Origin: Psychrobacter sp. Pi2-52
GTDB lineage: Bacteria > Pseudomonadota > Gammaproteobacteria > Pseudomonadales > Moraxellaceae
Reading direction: 5' to 3'
DNA: 61,021 nt
Assembly: GCF_904846705.1 (NCBI RefSeq)
Contig: NZ_CAJHBS010000022.1
Location: 1 to 61,021, forward strand
Positions within the stretch are counted from its first letter, which is position 1. The number at the start of each line of letters is the position of its first letter. Below, one piece after another: positions 7,798-18,512 of this stretch. Position numbers and translations under genes: made by a program. The notes below the pieces were generated by a model, which did not search any database, had not been told where the DNA came from, and was given only the letters and a program-made list of their open reading frames with translations.

Positions 7798-10700
7798 ATG
7801 CCAAACTCCCTCAGTATCGCAAAAGAGCGCATTAGCCAGATAAGCGATATTGCTACCAGTTATGTACAAAAAGACAAATCGCTATTTGATCATTTTATTC
7901 ATAGCTATTATCAGCCGCTGCATCAAGAAACTGCAGAGGCGATTAGTAATGCTGACTTGGCGGGCATGGCGCTACATCACTTTACACTACTCAAAGCTTA
8001 CGACGGCAGCAAGCCGCAGCTGACAGTACTAAACCCAGCAGCAGAAGAGCAGCACTTTCACAGCTCGCACACTGTCATTCAAATCGCAGCTTATGATAGA
8101 CCATTCTTAGTTGATACGATTTTGATGAGCCTAGAAGCTGAAGGTATCGATGTTCATCGTACTTACAACATCATTATCAGTGTTGAGCGTGATGACAATG
8201 GTGATATTACCCATATCGAAGGCGCACATGAAAGTGCCACTTCACATATGTCATTGATTCATTGCGAAATTGCTTACCAAGACAACGAAGACTTGGAAGC
8301 ACTTCAACAGATGCTTATGTCAAAAATTGACACGCTTGATACGGTCGTTGGCGACTGGAAACAGATGCGTGCGCAGTTGAATGATATCAAAACTGAGCTT
8401 TCGAATAAGCCGTTACCAGAAGTATTCTACTCACAACAAGAAATCCAAGCATTTTTAGATTGGATCTTAGACGATCACTTTATATTCTTAGGATATCGTG
8501 AATACCGCTTGGAAGGTGGTCAGTCTATCGAAGTGACTTCTGAACCGACCGATTTGGATTTATTTGCGATTGGTAACAGTGGCCTTGGTCTATTACGTGG
8601 TTCTGAAAAAGACAAGCTATCAGAAAGCTTCAGCCAATTGCCTAGAGGTTTAAAGCAACTGTTGACTGAGCCGCGCGTGTTGATGCTGTCTAAATCAAGC
8701 CGTGTATCACCTGTGCATCGTTCAGTATATATGGACTTTTTAGGCATTCATAAGTTCGATGATAACGGTAACCTAATTGGTGAATACCGCTTTATCGGTT
8801 TGCTTACGTCACAAGCCTATCAGCTCACTGTACAGCAAATACCGTTATTGCGCGAAAAAGCCAATAAGATTATGGCGATGGCAGACTTACCACGTGACGG
8901 CCACGCTCATCACAAGATGATGCATGTGATTAACACCTTACCGCGTGATGATTTGTTCCAAGCCAGCGTCGAAGAGCTATACCCAATTGTTTCGGGCATT
9001 ACTCAATTACAAGACAAAAAGAGCTTACGTCTATTTAGCCGTATTGACCATTATCAGCGTTTTGTCTCGTGCTTGGTCTATATCCCGCGTGATAAGTTCA
9101 ATACCGAGCTACGTATTAAAGTACAAAACGTCCTAAAAGACGCCTATAACGGTATGTCTTCAGGGTTTACTACTGAGTTCAATGAATCTGCGCATGCTCG
9201 CGTGCACGTCCACGTACGTACTGTGCCTGGTCAAGTAAATGACGTCAATATCGCCACACTTGAAGCCAAATTATCAGCACTCATGCAATCATGGGATGAT
9301 AATTATCAAAAAATGCTACTCGACAATGTGGGTGAGCAACAAGCCAACGCTTTGAATCGTCGCTTCTTAAACTATATCCCTGCTGCCTACCAAGAGCGTT
9401 TTGATGCTCGTACCGCAGTCGAAGATACGAAACGTTTGGCGGGACTAACTGCAGAGCAACCGATGCTTTGGCATTTATACCAGTCGACAGGCGATGCACG
9501 TAACCAGCTTCACCTAAAGCTATACGGTCGCGAGCAGCCGGTTATCTTGTCAAAAGTATTACCAATACTTGAAAACTTTGGTGTGTCAGTTATCTCAGCA
9601 CAGACTTATGAGTTTGACTTGCCAGAGCAGCCTATCTGGATGCAAGAGTATGAGCTGACCCTAGAGCATGTCGATACGGTCAATATGCAAGTCGTGCGTG
9701 GTCAGTTCGAAGACAGTCTCAAGCAAATCTGGGCAGGTCGCGTTGAAAGCGATTCATTTAATGAATTGGTACTAACGACCAAGCTCGATACTTATGATGT
9801 CGTCGTATTGCGTGCACTATCTCGCTACATGCTGCAAGCACGTGCGCCATTCTCGAGTGCTTATATTCAGCAAACTGTGGTCAAAAACAGTGATATCAGT
9901 GTCGCGTTAGGTAGTTTGTTTGACGCACGTATGAATCCTAAGTATAGCGAAGAAGAACGTCAAGAAAAGGCTGCTACCATTCAAGAGCAAATCACAGCGG
10001 CGTTAGCAGATGTCGATAGCCTGGATGAAGATCGTATCTTGCGCTGGTACTTAGATTTGATTAATGCGATGGTACGTACCAACTTCTATCAAGTGGATAG
10101 TGATGGTCAGCGCAAAGATCGTCTGTCATTTAAATTCTTGGCAGCAGACATTCCAAACTTGCCTAAACCAAAGCCAATGTTTGAGATATTTGTGTATTCA
10201 CCACGCGTCGAAGCTGTTCATTTACGTGGCGGCAAAGTCGCTCGCGGTGGTCTGCGCTGGTCAGATCGTATGGAAGATTTCCGTACTGAAGTACTTGGCC
10301 TTGTCAAAGCGCAGATGGTCAAAAACGCAGTAATCGTTCCTGTTGGCTCTAAAGGCGGATTTATTGTAAAAACCAAGAGCATGGCTGATGGCCGTGAGGC
10401 ATTCCAAGCAGAAGGTATCGCTTGTTATCAGACATTCTTACGCGGCATGCTTGATGTCACAGACAATATTGTAGATGGCAACATCGTCCCGCCAGCCAAC
10501 ACGGTACGTCATGATGAGGACGACCCGTACTTGGTTGTCGCAGCAGACAAAGGTACAGCTACTTTCTCTGATATAGCCAACGCGCTAGCAGCAGAGTACA
10601 ACTTCTGGCTAGATGATGCCTTTGCATCAGGTGGGTCAGTAGGTTATGACCATAAAGCAATGGGTATCACCGCTCGCGGTGGTTGGGAGTCGGTCAAACG

Positions 10701-12645
10701 TCACTTCCGTATGCGCGGTATGGACATCCAAAACCGTGATGACTTTACCGTTGTCGGTATTGGTGACATGAGTGGTGATGTATTCGGTAATGGTATGCTG
10801 CTATCAACGCATACTAAGCTAGTTGCTGCCTTTAACCATTTGCATATCTTTATTGATCCTAATCCAGATACGGCCGCCTCATACGCTGAGCGTGCACGCT
10901 TGTTTGAGCTACCACGCTCATCATGGGCAGATTATGAAGCATCATTGATCAGTCAAGGTGGTGGTATCTTCTCGCGCCAAGACAAAACCATCGCTATCAG
11001 TCCTGAGATGAAGTCGCTCTTCGATATCAGTGAAGATAGCCTTGCACCGAATGATTTGATCAGTGCGTTGTTACGTGCACCTGTTGATCTTATCTGGAAT
11101 GGTGGTATCGGTACTTATGTCAAAAGTGCAAACGAAACACATGCTGACGTGGGCGACCGTGCGAATGACTCGTTGCGTATCGATGGTAATGAGCTGCGTG
11201 CAGCCGTCGTTGGTGAAGGTGGTAACTTAGGTCTAACCCAGCAAGGTCGTATCGAGTACGCTCAAACGGGCGGACGTATCTATACAGATGCAATCGACAA
11301 CTCAGGCGGTGTTAACTGTTCGGATCATGAAGTCAATATCAAAATTCTACTTGGCAAAGTGGTCGAGCAAGGTGATATGACACTGAAGCAACGTAATGAG
11401 CTGCTTGAGAGTATGACTGACACCGTAGCAGAATTGGTATTACGTCAAAACTACTTGCAACCACAAGCGATTGAGCTGAGCCATATCCGTGCCGCAGCCA
11501 ACCTGAGCGATCATCAGCGCTTTATTCAGATGCTAGAGAGTGAAGGGCGTCTGGATCGTGCGATTGAGTATCTACCATCAGATGAAGAGATTGCGAAGCG
11601 TCAAAAAGCGGATACTGGTCTGACCAATCCTGAGCTGGCAGTGGTCTTGGCTTATGGCAAAATGTGGGTCTATGACAATCTATTATTGTCTGATTTACCA
11701 GATGATCCATACTTTATCAATGAGCTACGTAAGTACTTCCCAGATGAGCTTGCGTCACGCTTCTTTGACGAGATGACTGAACACCGTTTGCATCGCGAGA
11801 TTATCAGTACTTACTTGACCAACAGTGTGGTCAACCGCTTAGGTATTGAAGCGCTATTCCGTCTCTTTGAGGAAACCGATCAATCACTAGCCACTATCGT
11901 ACGTGGTTATGCGATTAGCCGTGATGTATTCAACGTATCGCGTGCTTGGAAAGCCCTTGAAGCTCTAGACAATCAAGTTGAGGCGACGTTACTACTGAAC
12001 CTTGAGCTACGTCTACGTGATTCACTTGAGCGCGGTGTGGTCTGGTTCATCAATGCCTTTGGCCAAAACTTGCAAGTCGCTGATATGATTAGCCGCTTCA
12101 GTGAAAGCGTAGAAAAACTGACCAAGCCAAGTGGTTTTATCGAGCAGCAATTTGCACAGTATCTGCAAGAAGACACCAAACGCTTGATGCAAAAGGATCT
12201 GTCTGATAATGACGCTACGCTATTTGCGATGCTACCGTATCATGTCGATGCGCTTGATGCTGCATTGCTTGCTGAGCAATACGAGCGTCCTGTTGATGAG
12301 ATTGCAACTTTATACTTTGAAGCTTATCAAGTATTGCAATTAGACTGGATGATGGAAAATATTGCCAGCCTACCACAACAAGACTATTGGGATCGCCGTG
12401 CACGCCATGCGTTAGTGAACGAGTTGTCACGCAGCTTGCGTCTATTGATGGATGCGGTACTCTCAAAACCAGATGCTAAGCAAGCATTTAGTGAATGGAG
12501 AGCAAGACACGTCGATCAGCTTGCTGCAGTCACTACAGAGATGAATAAGTTGGATGAGCTGCATAGCAACGATGAAGAAGGTCAAATCGGTCTTTCAACG
12601 TTGTCCGTATTGATGAGTGAGCTTAGTGGCTTAGTTACTAAGTAA
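7798..12645 (+). CDS. NAD-specific glutamate dehydrogenase, large (L_180) class
   Basis: A 1,615-residue protein of the ~180-kDa bacterial NAD-GDH class, which deaminates glutamate to 2-oxoglutarate for catabolism. The N-terminal ~700 residues hold ACT-like and helical regulatory regions. The catalytic core is at about 790-1,200: LRGGKVARGGLRWSDR, the lysine-containing VPVGSKGGFIVK, the Rossmann segment VGIGDMSGDVFGNGML, and IWNGGIGTYVK. A long helical C-terminal domain follows (NPELAVVLAYGKMWVYD). The length is normal for the class. The frame begins at 7762, but ATG 7798 (MPNSLSIAKERI) is preferred because AAGGA lies 8 nt upstream. It is monocistronic with a strong bidirectional terminator. 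Symbols vary (gdhB, gdh2), so none is given. Confidence 0.95.
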   Translation: MPNSLSIAKERISQISDIATSYVQKDKSLFDHFIHSYYQPLHQETAEAISNADLAGMALHHFTLLKAYDGSKPQLTVLNPAAEEQHFHSSHTVIQIAAYDRPFLVDTILMSLEAEGIDVHRTYNIIISVERDDNGDITHIEGAHESATSHMSLIHCEIAYQDNEDLEALQQMLMSKIDTLDTVVGDWKQMRAQLNDIKTELSNKPLPEVFYSQQEIQAFLDWILDDHFIFLGYREYRLEGGQSIEVTSEPTDLDLFAIGNSGLGLLRGSEKDKLSESFSQLPRGLKQLLTEPRVLMLSKSSRVSPVHRSVYMDFLGIHKFDDNGNLIGEYRFIGLLTSQAYQLTVQQIPLLREKANKIMAMADLPRDGHAHHKMMHVINTLPRDDLFQASVEELYPIVSGITQLQDKKSLRLFSRIDHYQRFVSCLVYIPRDKFNTELRIKVQNVLKDAYNGMSSGFTTEFNESAHARVHVHVRTVPGQVNDVNIATLEAKLSALMQSWDDNYQKMLLDNVGEQQANALNRRFLNYIPAAYQERFDARTAVEDTKRLAGLTAEQPMLWHLYQSTGDARNQLHLKLYGREQPVILSKVLPILENFGVSVISAQTYEFDLPEQPIWMQEYELTLEHVDTVNMQVVRGQFEDSLKQIWAGRVESDSFNELVLTTKLDTYDVVVLRALSRYMLQARAPFSSAYIQQTVVKNSDISVALGSLFDARMNPKYSEEERQEKAATIQEQITAALADVDSLDEDRILRWYLDLINAMVRTNFYQVDSDGQRKDRLSFKFLAADIPNLPKPKPMFEIFVYSPRVEAVHLRGGKVARGGLRWSDRMEDFRTEVLGLVKAQMVKNAVIVPVGSKGGFIVKTKSMADGREAFQAEGIACYQTFLRGMLDVTDNIVDGNIVPPANTVRHDEDDPYLVVAADKGTATFSDIANALAAEYNFWLDDAFASGGSVGYDHKAMGITARGGWESVKRHFRMRGMDIQNRDDFTVVGIGDMSGDVFGNGMLLSTHTKLVAAFNHLHIFIDPNPDTAASYAERARLFELPRSSWADYEASLISQGGGIFSRQDKTIAISPEMKSLFDISEDSLAPNDLISALLRAPVDLIWNGGIGTYVKSANETHADVGDRANDSLRIDGNELRAAVVGEGGNLGLTQQGRIEYAQTGGRIYTDAIDNSGGVNCSDHEVNIKILLGKVVEQGDMTLKQRNELLESMTDTVAELVLRQNYLQPQAIELSHIRAAANLSDHQRFIQMLESEGRLDRAIEYLPSDEEIAKRQKADTGLTNPELAVVLAYGKMWVYDNLLLSDLPDDPYFINELRKYFPDELASRFFDEMTEHRLHREIISTYLTNSVVNRLGIEALFRLFEETDQSLATIVRGYAISRDVFNVSRAWKALEALDNQVEATLLLNLELRLRDSLERGVVWFINAFGQNLQVADMISRFSESVEKLTKPSGFIEQQFAQYLQEDTKRLMQKDLSDNDATLFAMLPYHVDALDAALLAEQYERPVDEIATLYFEAYQVLQLDWMMENIASLPQQDYWDRRARHALVNELSRSLRLLMDAVLSKPDAKQAFSEWRARHVDQLAAVTTEMNKLDELHSNDEEGQIGLSTLSVLMSELSGLVTK

Positions 12646-12673
12646 TGAAGTAATATCACTCCCAAACTGTCTC

Positions 12674-12713
12674 AAAAAAAACCACCGTCCTTAATGTTCG
12701 GTGGTTTTTTTTT
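12674..12713. terminator. bidirectional terminator between glutamate dehydrogenase and sbcC
   Basis: ACCACCG (12681-12687) pairs with CGGTGGT (12699-12705), flanked by A7 on the left and T9 on the right. It can terminate both convergent genes. Confidence 0.9.
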
Positions 12714-12764
12714 GCCTAAAAGAAAAGGTTTAAAAGTATTAAGTAGTAAAGTGATTAACCTAAC

Positions 12765-15700
12765 TTATGATATTTTTTCACTGACGACTTTATGACACCC
12801 TTGGCCACTAATTCGGCTAAATCCGCCCGAGAGCTTCTCGACTTTAATCTGGGTTAAAATGCGATCTTTTAGCGCCTGAACATGGGATATCACCCCGATT
12901 AATTTACCTTCTTGCTGTAGATTGGTCAGCGTATCAAGTGCAATGTCTAAAGATTCCTCATCCAACGTACCAAACCCTTCATCCAAAAATAGCGAATCCA
13001 CACGTATATTTTGGCTGGCCATCTGTGATAGCCCTAGTGCTAATGCTAGGCTAATGATAAAACCTTCGCCGCCTGAGAGGTTTTTAGTGCTGCGAATTTC
13101 ACCGCCCTGATAATTATCAATGACATTCAGCTCAAGTGGACTATTATCATCACGGGCCAGCAAATAGCGATCGCTCATTTTTTGCAGCTGCGTATTGGCG
13201 TGAGTGACCATAAGGTCAAAGGTTAGCCCTTGAGCAAAAGTACGGAACTTTTTGCCATCAGATGAACCAATCAATTTATGCAATTGTTGCCAAACTTGCA
13301 GTTTGTCCTTTTGAGCAGTGATAGCATCAAGCTGTGCCTGTTGGGTGGTTTTTTTGTCTTCATTGTCCTTTAAACGCTGACTGATTGCACCGATTGACTC
13401 AATTCGTTTGTTAAATTCATCTTGGGCTTGTGATTGCTGTTGGGTAAGCGTTTCTCTATCGTCTACTGTCAGCGGATTGGCTTGTTTATCTGCAAGTGTT
13501 TTTTGTGTTGCATCCAATAAAGATTGCGCTTGCTTTAGGGCATAATCGATATGCTGTTGCTGCTGTCTAAGTGCGTTACGCTCATCTATGGGCAGGTGCG
13601 CCGCCAAAAATTCTGCTTCCGTATCAAAGCTAGAGGTGGCAAGTGTGTTATTAAATGCAGTATGTTGCGTTTCTAAGGTTTGCGTAGCTGCTTCGATACG
13701 ATTGGCTAAGTTTTCTTGCTGCTTTATGAGCTGTTGCAAATTATACGTCTCTTTATCCAGTTGTCGTTGGGCAACACTGTGCGCCTCTTGTGCTTGCTCT
13801 AGAGTGTCTCTAAGCGTACGCTCAGCTGCTTCTAGGTCGGCCGCCTCAAAAACCTCTGCGCGTTCGTCTTGAAACTGGGTTAGTGCAGCTATTTGTTTAT
13901 TCTTCGCTTGCATTAGACTGTTAAGCGAATCGGTATCTTTTTTTAGCTGTGCTTCTTTATTCTCAATATATGCTTTTATGCGTTCAAGGTCGCTCTGTAT
14001 TGTCTCCTGTTTGTCCTTATCTTCAGCGAAAGCGTCTTTTAGCTGTACGAGGGCGCGACGCTGCTGACGTAGTTCTTCAAGATAACTATCATAATCTGCA
14101 TTGCTCAGAATTTTTTGCTGTTTAATGCTAGCCGATAACAACTGTAGGTTCTCGGGCGCACGTTGCAAGGTGCTCAGCGCCTCTGTCGGATAGCTACTGG
14201 CAGCATAAGGGTCAATACGCTGCAAAATGGCGGTAATGAGCGTTTGTAGTTCAGCAAAGTTCTCTGTGATTTTATTGTCAATACCCGTTATATTACTTTC
14301 GGTAATGGTGATTTTGTATCTCTGCTCAGTGATATCATTTGCTAGTACTTGCTGGTCTTGTGACGCCGTCTCTAGCGTCTTACGCAAACGGCTCATATCT
14401 TCAAGAAGTCTGTCGTAGAGTGCTAACGAATCTTTGATACGGTCTTTATATGTCGCTAATTTGTTTTTGCTGGCGGTAAGCACTGGCACGATATCGTTAT
14501 CACTACCCAACGCCAGTAACGGTTGTATCAAGTTGGCAATAGTACTGTCAGCTAAGTTTTCATCATTCATCTGCTGGCTGATGACATACAGCAGTTCTGT
14601 TATGGCGGTATCATGCTGCTGTATTTGCGCAGTGAGTTCGGCTTGCTGATTTTTTTTACTCGCAAGCGTACTTTGTTTACTTGCCTGCTCAATCTGCTGG
14701 GCAGTGATGCTTTTATTCAGCTCGGTAATTTGTTCATCTAAAACACTAATATACTGCGCTAATTGGGAGTTTTCGTCATCGGGTAAAAGGTGCGGGTGAT
14801 TTTGAGCGTAAGGGTGCTCAAGCGCACCGCATAGAGGACAAGGTGTACCGTCTTGTAAATCGGCAATATAGTTCTCTAGCGCCGCAACCTTTTGTTGTAG
14901 TTGTAGCTGATTCAATTTGTCTTGGTGCTTTTCTTGCGTACTTTTGAGACTTGCTTTTTTCGTTGTAATCAACTTTTCATAGCCATTGATTTCACTCTCT
15001 AGCTGCTCGATGTGACTGGTGATTTGTATCACTTGTGCGTTAAGGTCACGGCGCTGCTGGTCATGAAAGCGCAGCTGATCGAGCTGCTGGCTAGTGCTGT
15101 CTATCTGCTCTTGTGTCTCACGCATCTGTGTGACCGATTGCGCTTGAATCAGCTCGCTTTGTGCTTTTTTTAGTGCGATTAATTGCTTTTGGGTGACTTC
15201 ATTTTTATCACTTTGTGCTTGTTGGCGTTGCTGTTGTACTACCAATGCGGTTTTGTATTCTTCTAATTCACGTGTTTGGCGTATCTTGTCTTGCGAAAGC
15301 ACTGAATTTTGATGTATTACCGCTTTTAGGCGACTGCACTTTTCATCAAAAATGGCAATATCGCCGTCTAAATAGCTTAAATTATCCGTACCGGTAAGTT
15401 TTTCGGTCAATTGCGCGCTTTGGTTTTCTTTATCTATGGCAATACTTTTTTGCGCGGCAATATTTTCAAGCAGTTGCTCAGCGTCTGCCTGAAGTGTGTC
15501 ATGTCTGACACGTGTATCGTTTAAAGCGCGACGTTGCTGGTCAATCTCGTTGTCGAGGTCACGTGCTTTCTGAATTTTAGGCCGTGCAATTTGCATTGTG
15601 TTTTCTGCATCTTGACGCTGTGTTAGTTGCTTCTCTAGCTGTGTGCGAGCGCTTTTTGTGAGTGCTTGCTGCTTAGGTAAGTCATATTCGAGCTGCGCTT

Positions 15701-16655
15701 TTTCTCGGCTTAATTCGTTAACGTGCTTGCGGGTAGATGATAACTCACCAAACTGACTATCAATCTCCAACGCTTTATTAGCAGCGATTAAGCGTTTGGC
15801 ACTAGGGATGAAGTCTTGCTGAGCCTGCTGAGCCTGCGCTAGATCATTTTGATAAGTATTCAGTTTTTCTTTTGACTCTGTCACGCTATCTAGCCACTTT
15901 ATCTTTTCGGACAAATCTTGAATGGTTTGCTGCTGCTCACTTTGGGCACTTTGATATGACTGCAAGTCAGCCTTTAACTGACTTTCTTCATCGGTATCTA
16001 AAAGCATCAAACCGTCTAAACCGTATTGCAGTTTGCTGAGAATTTCTTCTTCGGTACGTTTCTTATCATGAACCTGTGTTGAGATAGTCGCGTAAATATC
16101 AGTGCCAGTGATTTTTTCTAAAATATCTGCGCGTTCATCAGCCTTTGCCTTTAAAAATGCTGAAAAGCTACCCTGAGCCAGCAATATAGAGCGAGTAAAC
16201 TGCTGAAAATCCATCCGAGTCAGTTCAATGATTTTATTTTTGGTATGCTTTAAGGTGCTCTCTAACAGCTCATCCTCTTTTGACGAGTCATCAGCGTTTA
16301 TTTTAGCAATTTCGTGAGTGGCATCTTGCAGATTGCCATCCGCTTTATTGTAAGCACGGCGCTGTCCCCAGCGGCAACGATACTGCTCGCCATTTAAGTC
16401 AATCACTACTTCAGCGAAACATTCTGCCGTCTGCCGCGTCATCACCTCATTACTGCTCTTACTGATACTATTAATCCTTGGCGTCTCACCATATAGCGCT
16501 AAGCAAATAGCATCCAATATGGTGGTCTTGCCAGCGCCTGTTTGCCCAGTGATAGCAAAGATGCCTTCATTGGTAAAGGCAGTATCAGCAAAATCAATAT
16601 GCCATTCGCCTTTTAGGGAGTTGAGGTTTTTTAGTCTGAGTTCGATTAGGCGCAT
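12765..16655 (-). CDS. sbcC: exonuclease SbcCD, ATPase subunit SbcC
   Basis: A 1,296-residue SMC/Rad50-type ATPase. With SbcD it forms the nuclease that opens hairpins and trims blocked DNA ends. Walker A is GQTGAGKTT (residues 37-45). Two long coiled coils flank the zinc hook CPLCGALEHPY near residue 610. The ABC signature NLSGGEGFIISLALALGL and Walker B SLFLDEGFGTLDEE lie in the C-terminal lobe. The coiled coil is very Gln-rich. The protein is slightly longer than E. coli SbcC (about 1,050), the extra length being in the coil. It is encoded 82 bp downstream of sbcD on the same strand. Confidence 0.96.
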   Translation of the reverse strand: MRLIELRLKNLNSLKGEWHIDFADTAFTNEGIFAITGQTGAGKTTILDAICLALYGETPRINSISKSSNEVMTRQTAECFAEVVIDLNGEQYRCRWGQRRAYNKADGNLQDATHEIAKINADDSSKEDELLESTLKHTKNKIIELTRMDFQQFTRSILLAQGSFSAFLKAKADERADILEKITGTDIYATISTQVHDKKRTEEEILSKLQYGLDGLMLLDTDEESQLKADLQSYQSAQSEQQQTIQDLSEKIKWLDSVTESKEKLNTYQNDLAQAQQAQQDFIPSAKRLIAANKALEIDSQFGELSSTRKHVNELSREKAQLEYDLPKQQALTKSARTQLEKQLTQRQDAENTMQIARPKIQKARDLDNEIDQQRRALNDTRVRHDTLQADAEQLLENIAAQKSIAIDKENQSAQLTEKLTGTDNLSYLDGDIAIFDEKCSRLKAVIHQNSVLSQDKIRQTRELEEYKTALVVQQQRQQAQSDKNEVTQKQLIALKKAQSELIQAQSVTQMRETQEQIDSTSQQLDQLRFHDQQRRDLNAQVIQITSHIEQLESEINGYEKLITTKKASLKSTQEKHQDKLNQLQLQQKVAALENYIADLQDGTPCPLCGALEHPYAQNHPHLLPDDENSQLAQYISVLDEQITELNKSITAQQIEQASKQSTLASKKNQQAELTAQIQQHDTAITELLYVISQQMNDENLADSTIANLIQPLLALGSDNDIVPVLTASKNKLATYKDRIKDSLALYDRLLEDMSRLRKTLETASQDQQVLANDITEQRYKITITESNITGIDNKITENFAELQTLITAILQRIDPYAASSYPTEALSTLQRAPENLQLLSASIKQQKILSNADYDSYLEELRQQRRALVQLKDAFAEDKDKQETIQSDLERIKAYIENKEAQLKKDTDSLNSLMQAKNKQIAALTQFQDERAEVFEAADLEAAERTLRDTLEQAQEAHSVAQRQLDKETYNLQQLIKQQENLANRIEAATQTLETQHTAFNNTLATSSFDTEAEFLAAHLPIDERNALRQQQQHIDYALKQAQSLLDATQKTLADKQANPLTVDDRETLTQQQSQAQDEFNKRIESIGAISQRLKDNEDKKTTQQAQLDAITAQKDKLQVWQQLHKLIGSSDGKKFRTFAQGLTFDLMVTHANTQLQKMSDRYLLARDDNSPLELNVIDNYQGGEIRSTKNLSGGEGFIISLALALGLSQMASQNIRVDSLFLDEGFGTLDEESLDIALDTLTNLQQEGKLIGVISHVQALKDRILTQIKVEKLSGGFSRISGQGCHKVVSEKIS

Positions 16656-16737
16656 GGATAAGTCTTAATATTGGTAATAGCCGCAATTGCGAAAAATTGA
16701 GAAAGATAAGGAAGTATGGTATGAAATATCACTTTTA

Positions 16738-18360
16738 TTATTCTGCCTGTTTGTCTTCATGACGTAAGTTATAAAGTATCTGACCATAGGCATCGCGTAA
16801 CGAGTCTTTTTGTGAGTCAGGTATGTCATTGAGCGTCAAGCAGCGCTCAAAAACCTCCATCTCATTTAAATCCTGCAAGTTCTCTGAGGTTTGCTGCTGA
16901 TTAAGCACTTTGTTATAAGTACGAGTGTTTTTTATCTTAAGCACTTCGCATGGCAACCCTTCTACCATTGCTTGCACTTGCTCACGCAAATCACTGACGA
17001 TTTCGTCACCTGTATAGACAATCTCTAGCCAAATAGAGTCCGATTGTGTAAGCGCTTGAATGGTTTGATCAATCGTGGTTAGGTCACCAGATATTTGCGC
17101 CAATTGTTGGAACTTTGGAATGGGTAGGGATACTACTTGCATCTGATTAGCGTCATCGCGATGTAGAATTTTATTGCTATTCACGGCGTCAGTAGAAGTT
17201 TCTCGAATGCTTTTATATTGCTCAGGCTGAATAGGAGTATTTTCTACGACAGTAGATTTTTTAACTTCCTCATCTTCTAATGGCTCATCAAAGCCAAACA
17301 AGTCATCCATGAAAGGCAGTTCCTGACTAGACACTTTTTTAGCGGTTTTTTCTGCTAATTTATCTACTGATTTTTTCACTTGGGCGACTTCAATGTCAGC
17401 AGCTGTATCGATAGCATGAGGAGTAATACTATCAGGTGCGACGTTTAACCCTAAAATGTCGTTATCAAAATGCTCTGCGGCACCAAACTGTACCAGCAAT
17501 ACTTGCTTTTGCTGTTTGGCCTCTCCGAAACCCATCGCGATGGGTGAGCCTGAATAGCGAATACTCTCACGACCGCCAACGCGCTGCGGTACGTGCAAAT
17601 GCCCAAGAGCGACATAATCAAAGCCATCATTGAACATATCGGCAGATATTTTACCTAGTGAGCCGACATAGAGCTCGCGTACACCGTCATCCTCAGTTGT
17701 TTTGCCACCAGACGCGAATAGATGCCCTGTGGCGATGATAGGAATATATCGCTGATGCGTTTTGATTAAGTCGGCTTGCTTAGCTTTCGCAATGTCTGCG
17801 ACATTGTCATAATGCTCGCAAATACCAGCGATAACATTGGCGTCTTTGCTATCTGCGGACTCGCCAGCGCTACTGCTACGTACATCCCGATCGCGCAAAT
17901 AGGGTACAGCAGCAATAATACAATGAGGGTTGTTGTTGTCGTCATCACCCAAGACCAATACTTCATCTTCCAAGTCATCACAAGCAGTGCCAATCACATG
18001 GACGTTCAAAAACTTAAGCACATTGCTTGGTGCGTCTAAAAATGTCGGTGAGTCATGATTACCTGCGACAATAACCACATGCTGACAGCAGGAGCGTGAG
18101 ACCTTACCCAAAAACTCATAATACAGCGCTTGGGCTTTATTGCTGGGCGTCATGGTATCAAATATATCACCAGCCACAATGAGTATATCTACCTTTTGGG
18201 CAGTTATTGTCTCCTCAAGCCAGCCTAAAAACGATTCAAATTCGTTATAGCGCATGTGCCCGTAAAGCCTGCGCCCTAAATGCCAGTCGGATGTGTGCAG
18301 TATGGTCAAAGGTTTTATTTGCGTGGTTAAAGAAGGCAAGCTAGCATCAGGTATGGGCAT
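16738..18360 (-). CDS. sbcD: exonuclease SbcCD, nuclease subunit SbcD
   Basis: A 540-residue Mre11-type metallophosphoesterase. Metal-ligand motifs appear in order: TSDWHLGR, VAGDIFD, VAGNHDSP, ATGHLFASGG and ALGHLHVPQ. It is the nuclease partner of SbcC, encoded immediately downstream. At 540 residues it is clearly longer than E. coli SbcD (about 400). The extra sequence is an acidic, low-complexity insert at about residues 310-400 between the nuclease core and the C-terminal capping/SbcC-binding region. No strong ribosome-binding site is visible, and the core begins near residue 18, so a slightly later start is possible. Confidence 0.95.
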   Translation of the reverse strand: MPIPDASLPSLTTQIKPLTILHTSDWHLGRRLYGHMRYNEFESFLGWLEETITAQKVDILIVAGDIFDTMTPSNKAQALYYEFLGKVSRSCCQHVVIVAGNHDSPTFLDAPSNVLKFLNVHVIGTACDDLEDEVLVLGDDDNNNPHCIIAAVPYLRDRDVRSSSAGESADSKDANVIAGICEHYDNVADIAKAKQADLIKTHQRYIPIIATGHLFASGGKTTEDDGVRELYVGSLGKISADMFNDGFDYVALGHLHVPQRVGGRESIRYSGSPIAMGFGEAKQQKQVLLVQFGAAEHFDNDILGLNVAPDSITPHAIDTAADIEVAQVKKSVDKLAEKTAKKVSSQELPFMDDLFGFDEPLEDEEVKKSTVVENTPIQPEQYKSIRETSTDAVNSNKILHRDDANQMQVVSLPIPKFQQLAQISGDLTTIDQTIQALTQSDSIWLEIVYTGDEIVSDLREQVQAMVEGLPCEVLKIKNTRTYNKVLNQQQTSENLQDLNEMEVFERCLTLNDIPDSQKDSLRDAYGQILYNLRHEDKQAE

Positions 18361-18436
18361 AAGTAGACTATAAGTATGAGCAGTAGAAAGTCTTCATTCT
18401 AGCAAGAATCGTTGAGATTTGCGCTGTTGCCAAAAG

Positions 18437-18469
18437 AAAACCCTACCAATAATATACTGGTAGGGTTTT
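18437..18469 (-). terminator. intrinsic terminator downstream of cysG
   Basis: A 12-bp perfect stem (AAAACCCTACCA with TGGTAGGGTTTT) and a 9-nt loop, then CTTTT on the minus strand. It lies 44 bp after the cysG stop and separates it from sbcD. Confidence 0.85.
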
Positions 18470-18512
18470 CTTCTTATTCAAGACTCAGCGTTTTTCAGAT
18501 TAAAGGTAAGCG

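Noticed and set aside
15215..15397. Short plus-strand frames inside sbcC, sbcD and the giant HEAT gene
   Set aside because: All lie opposite strongly supported coding sequence and show no family features.
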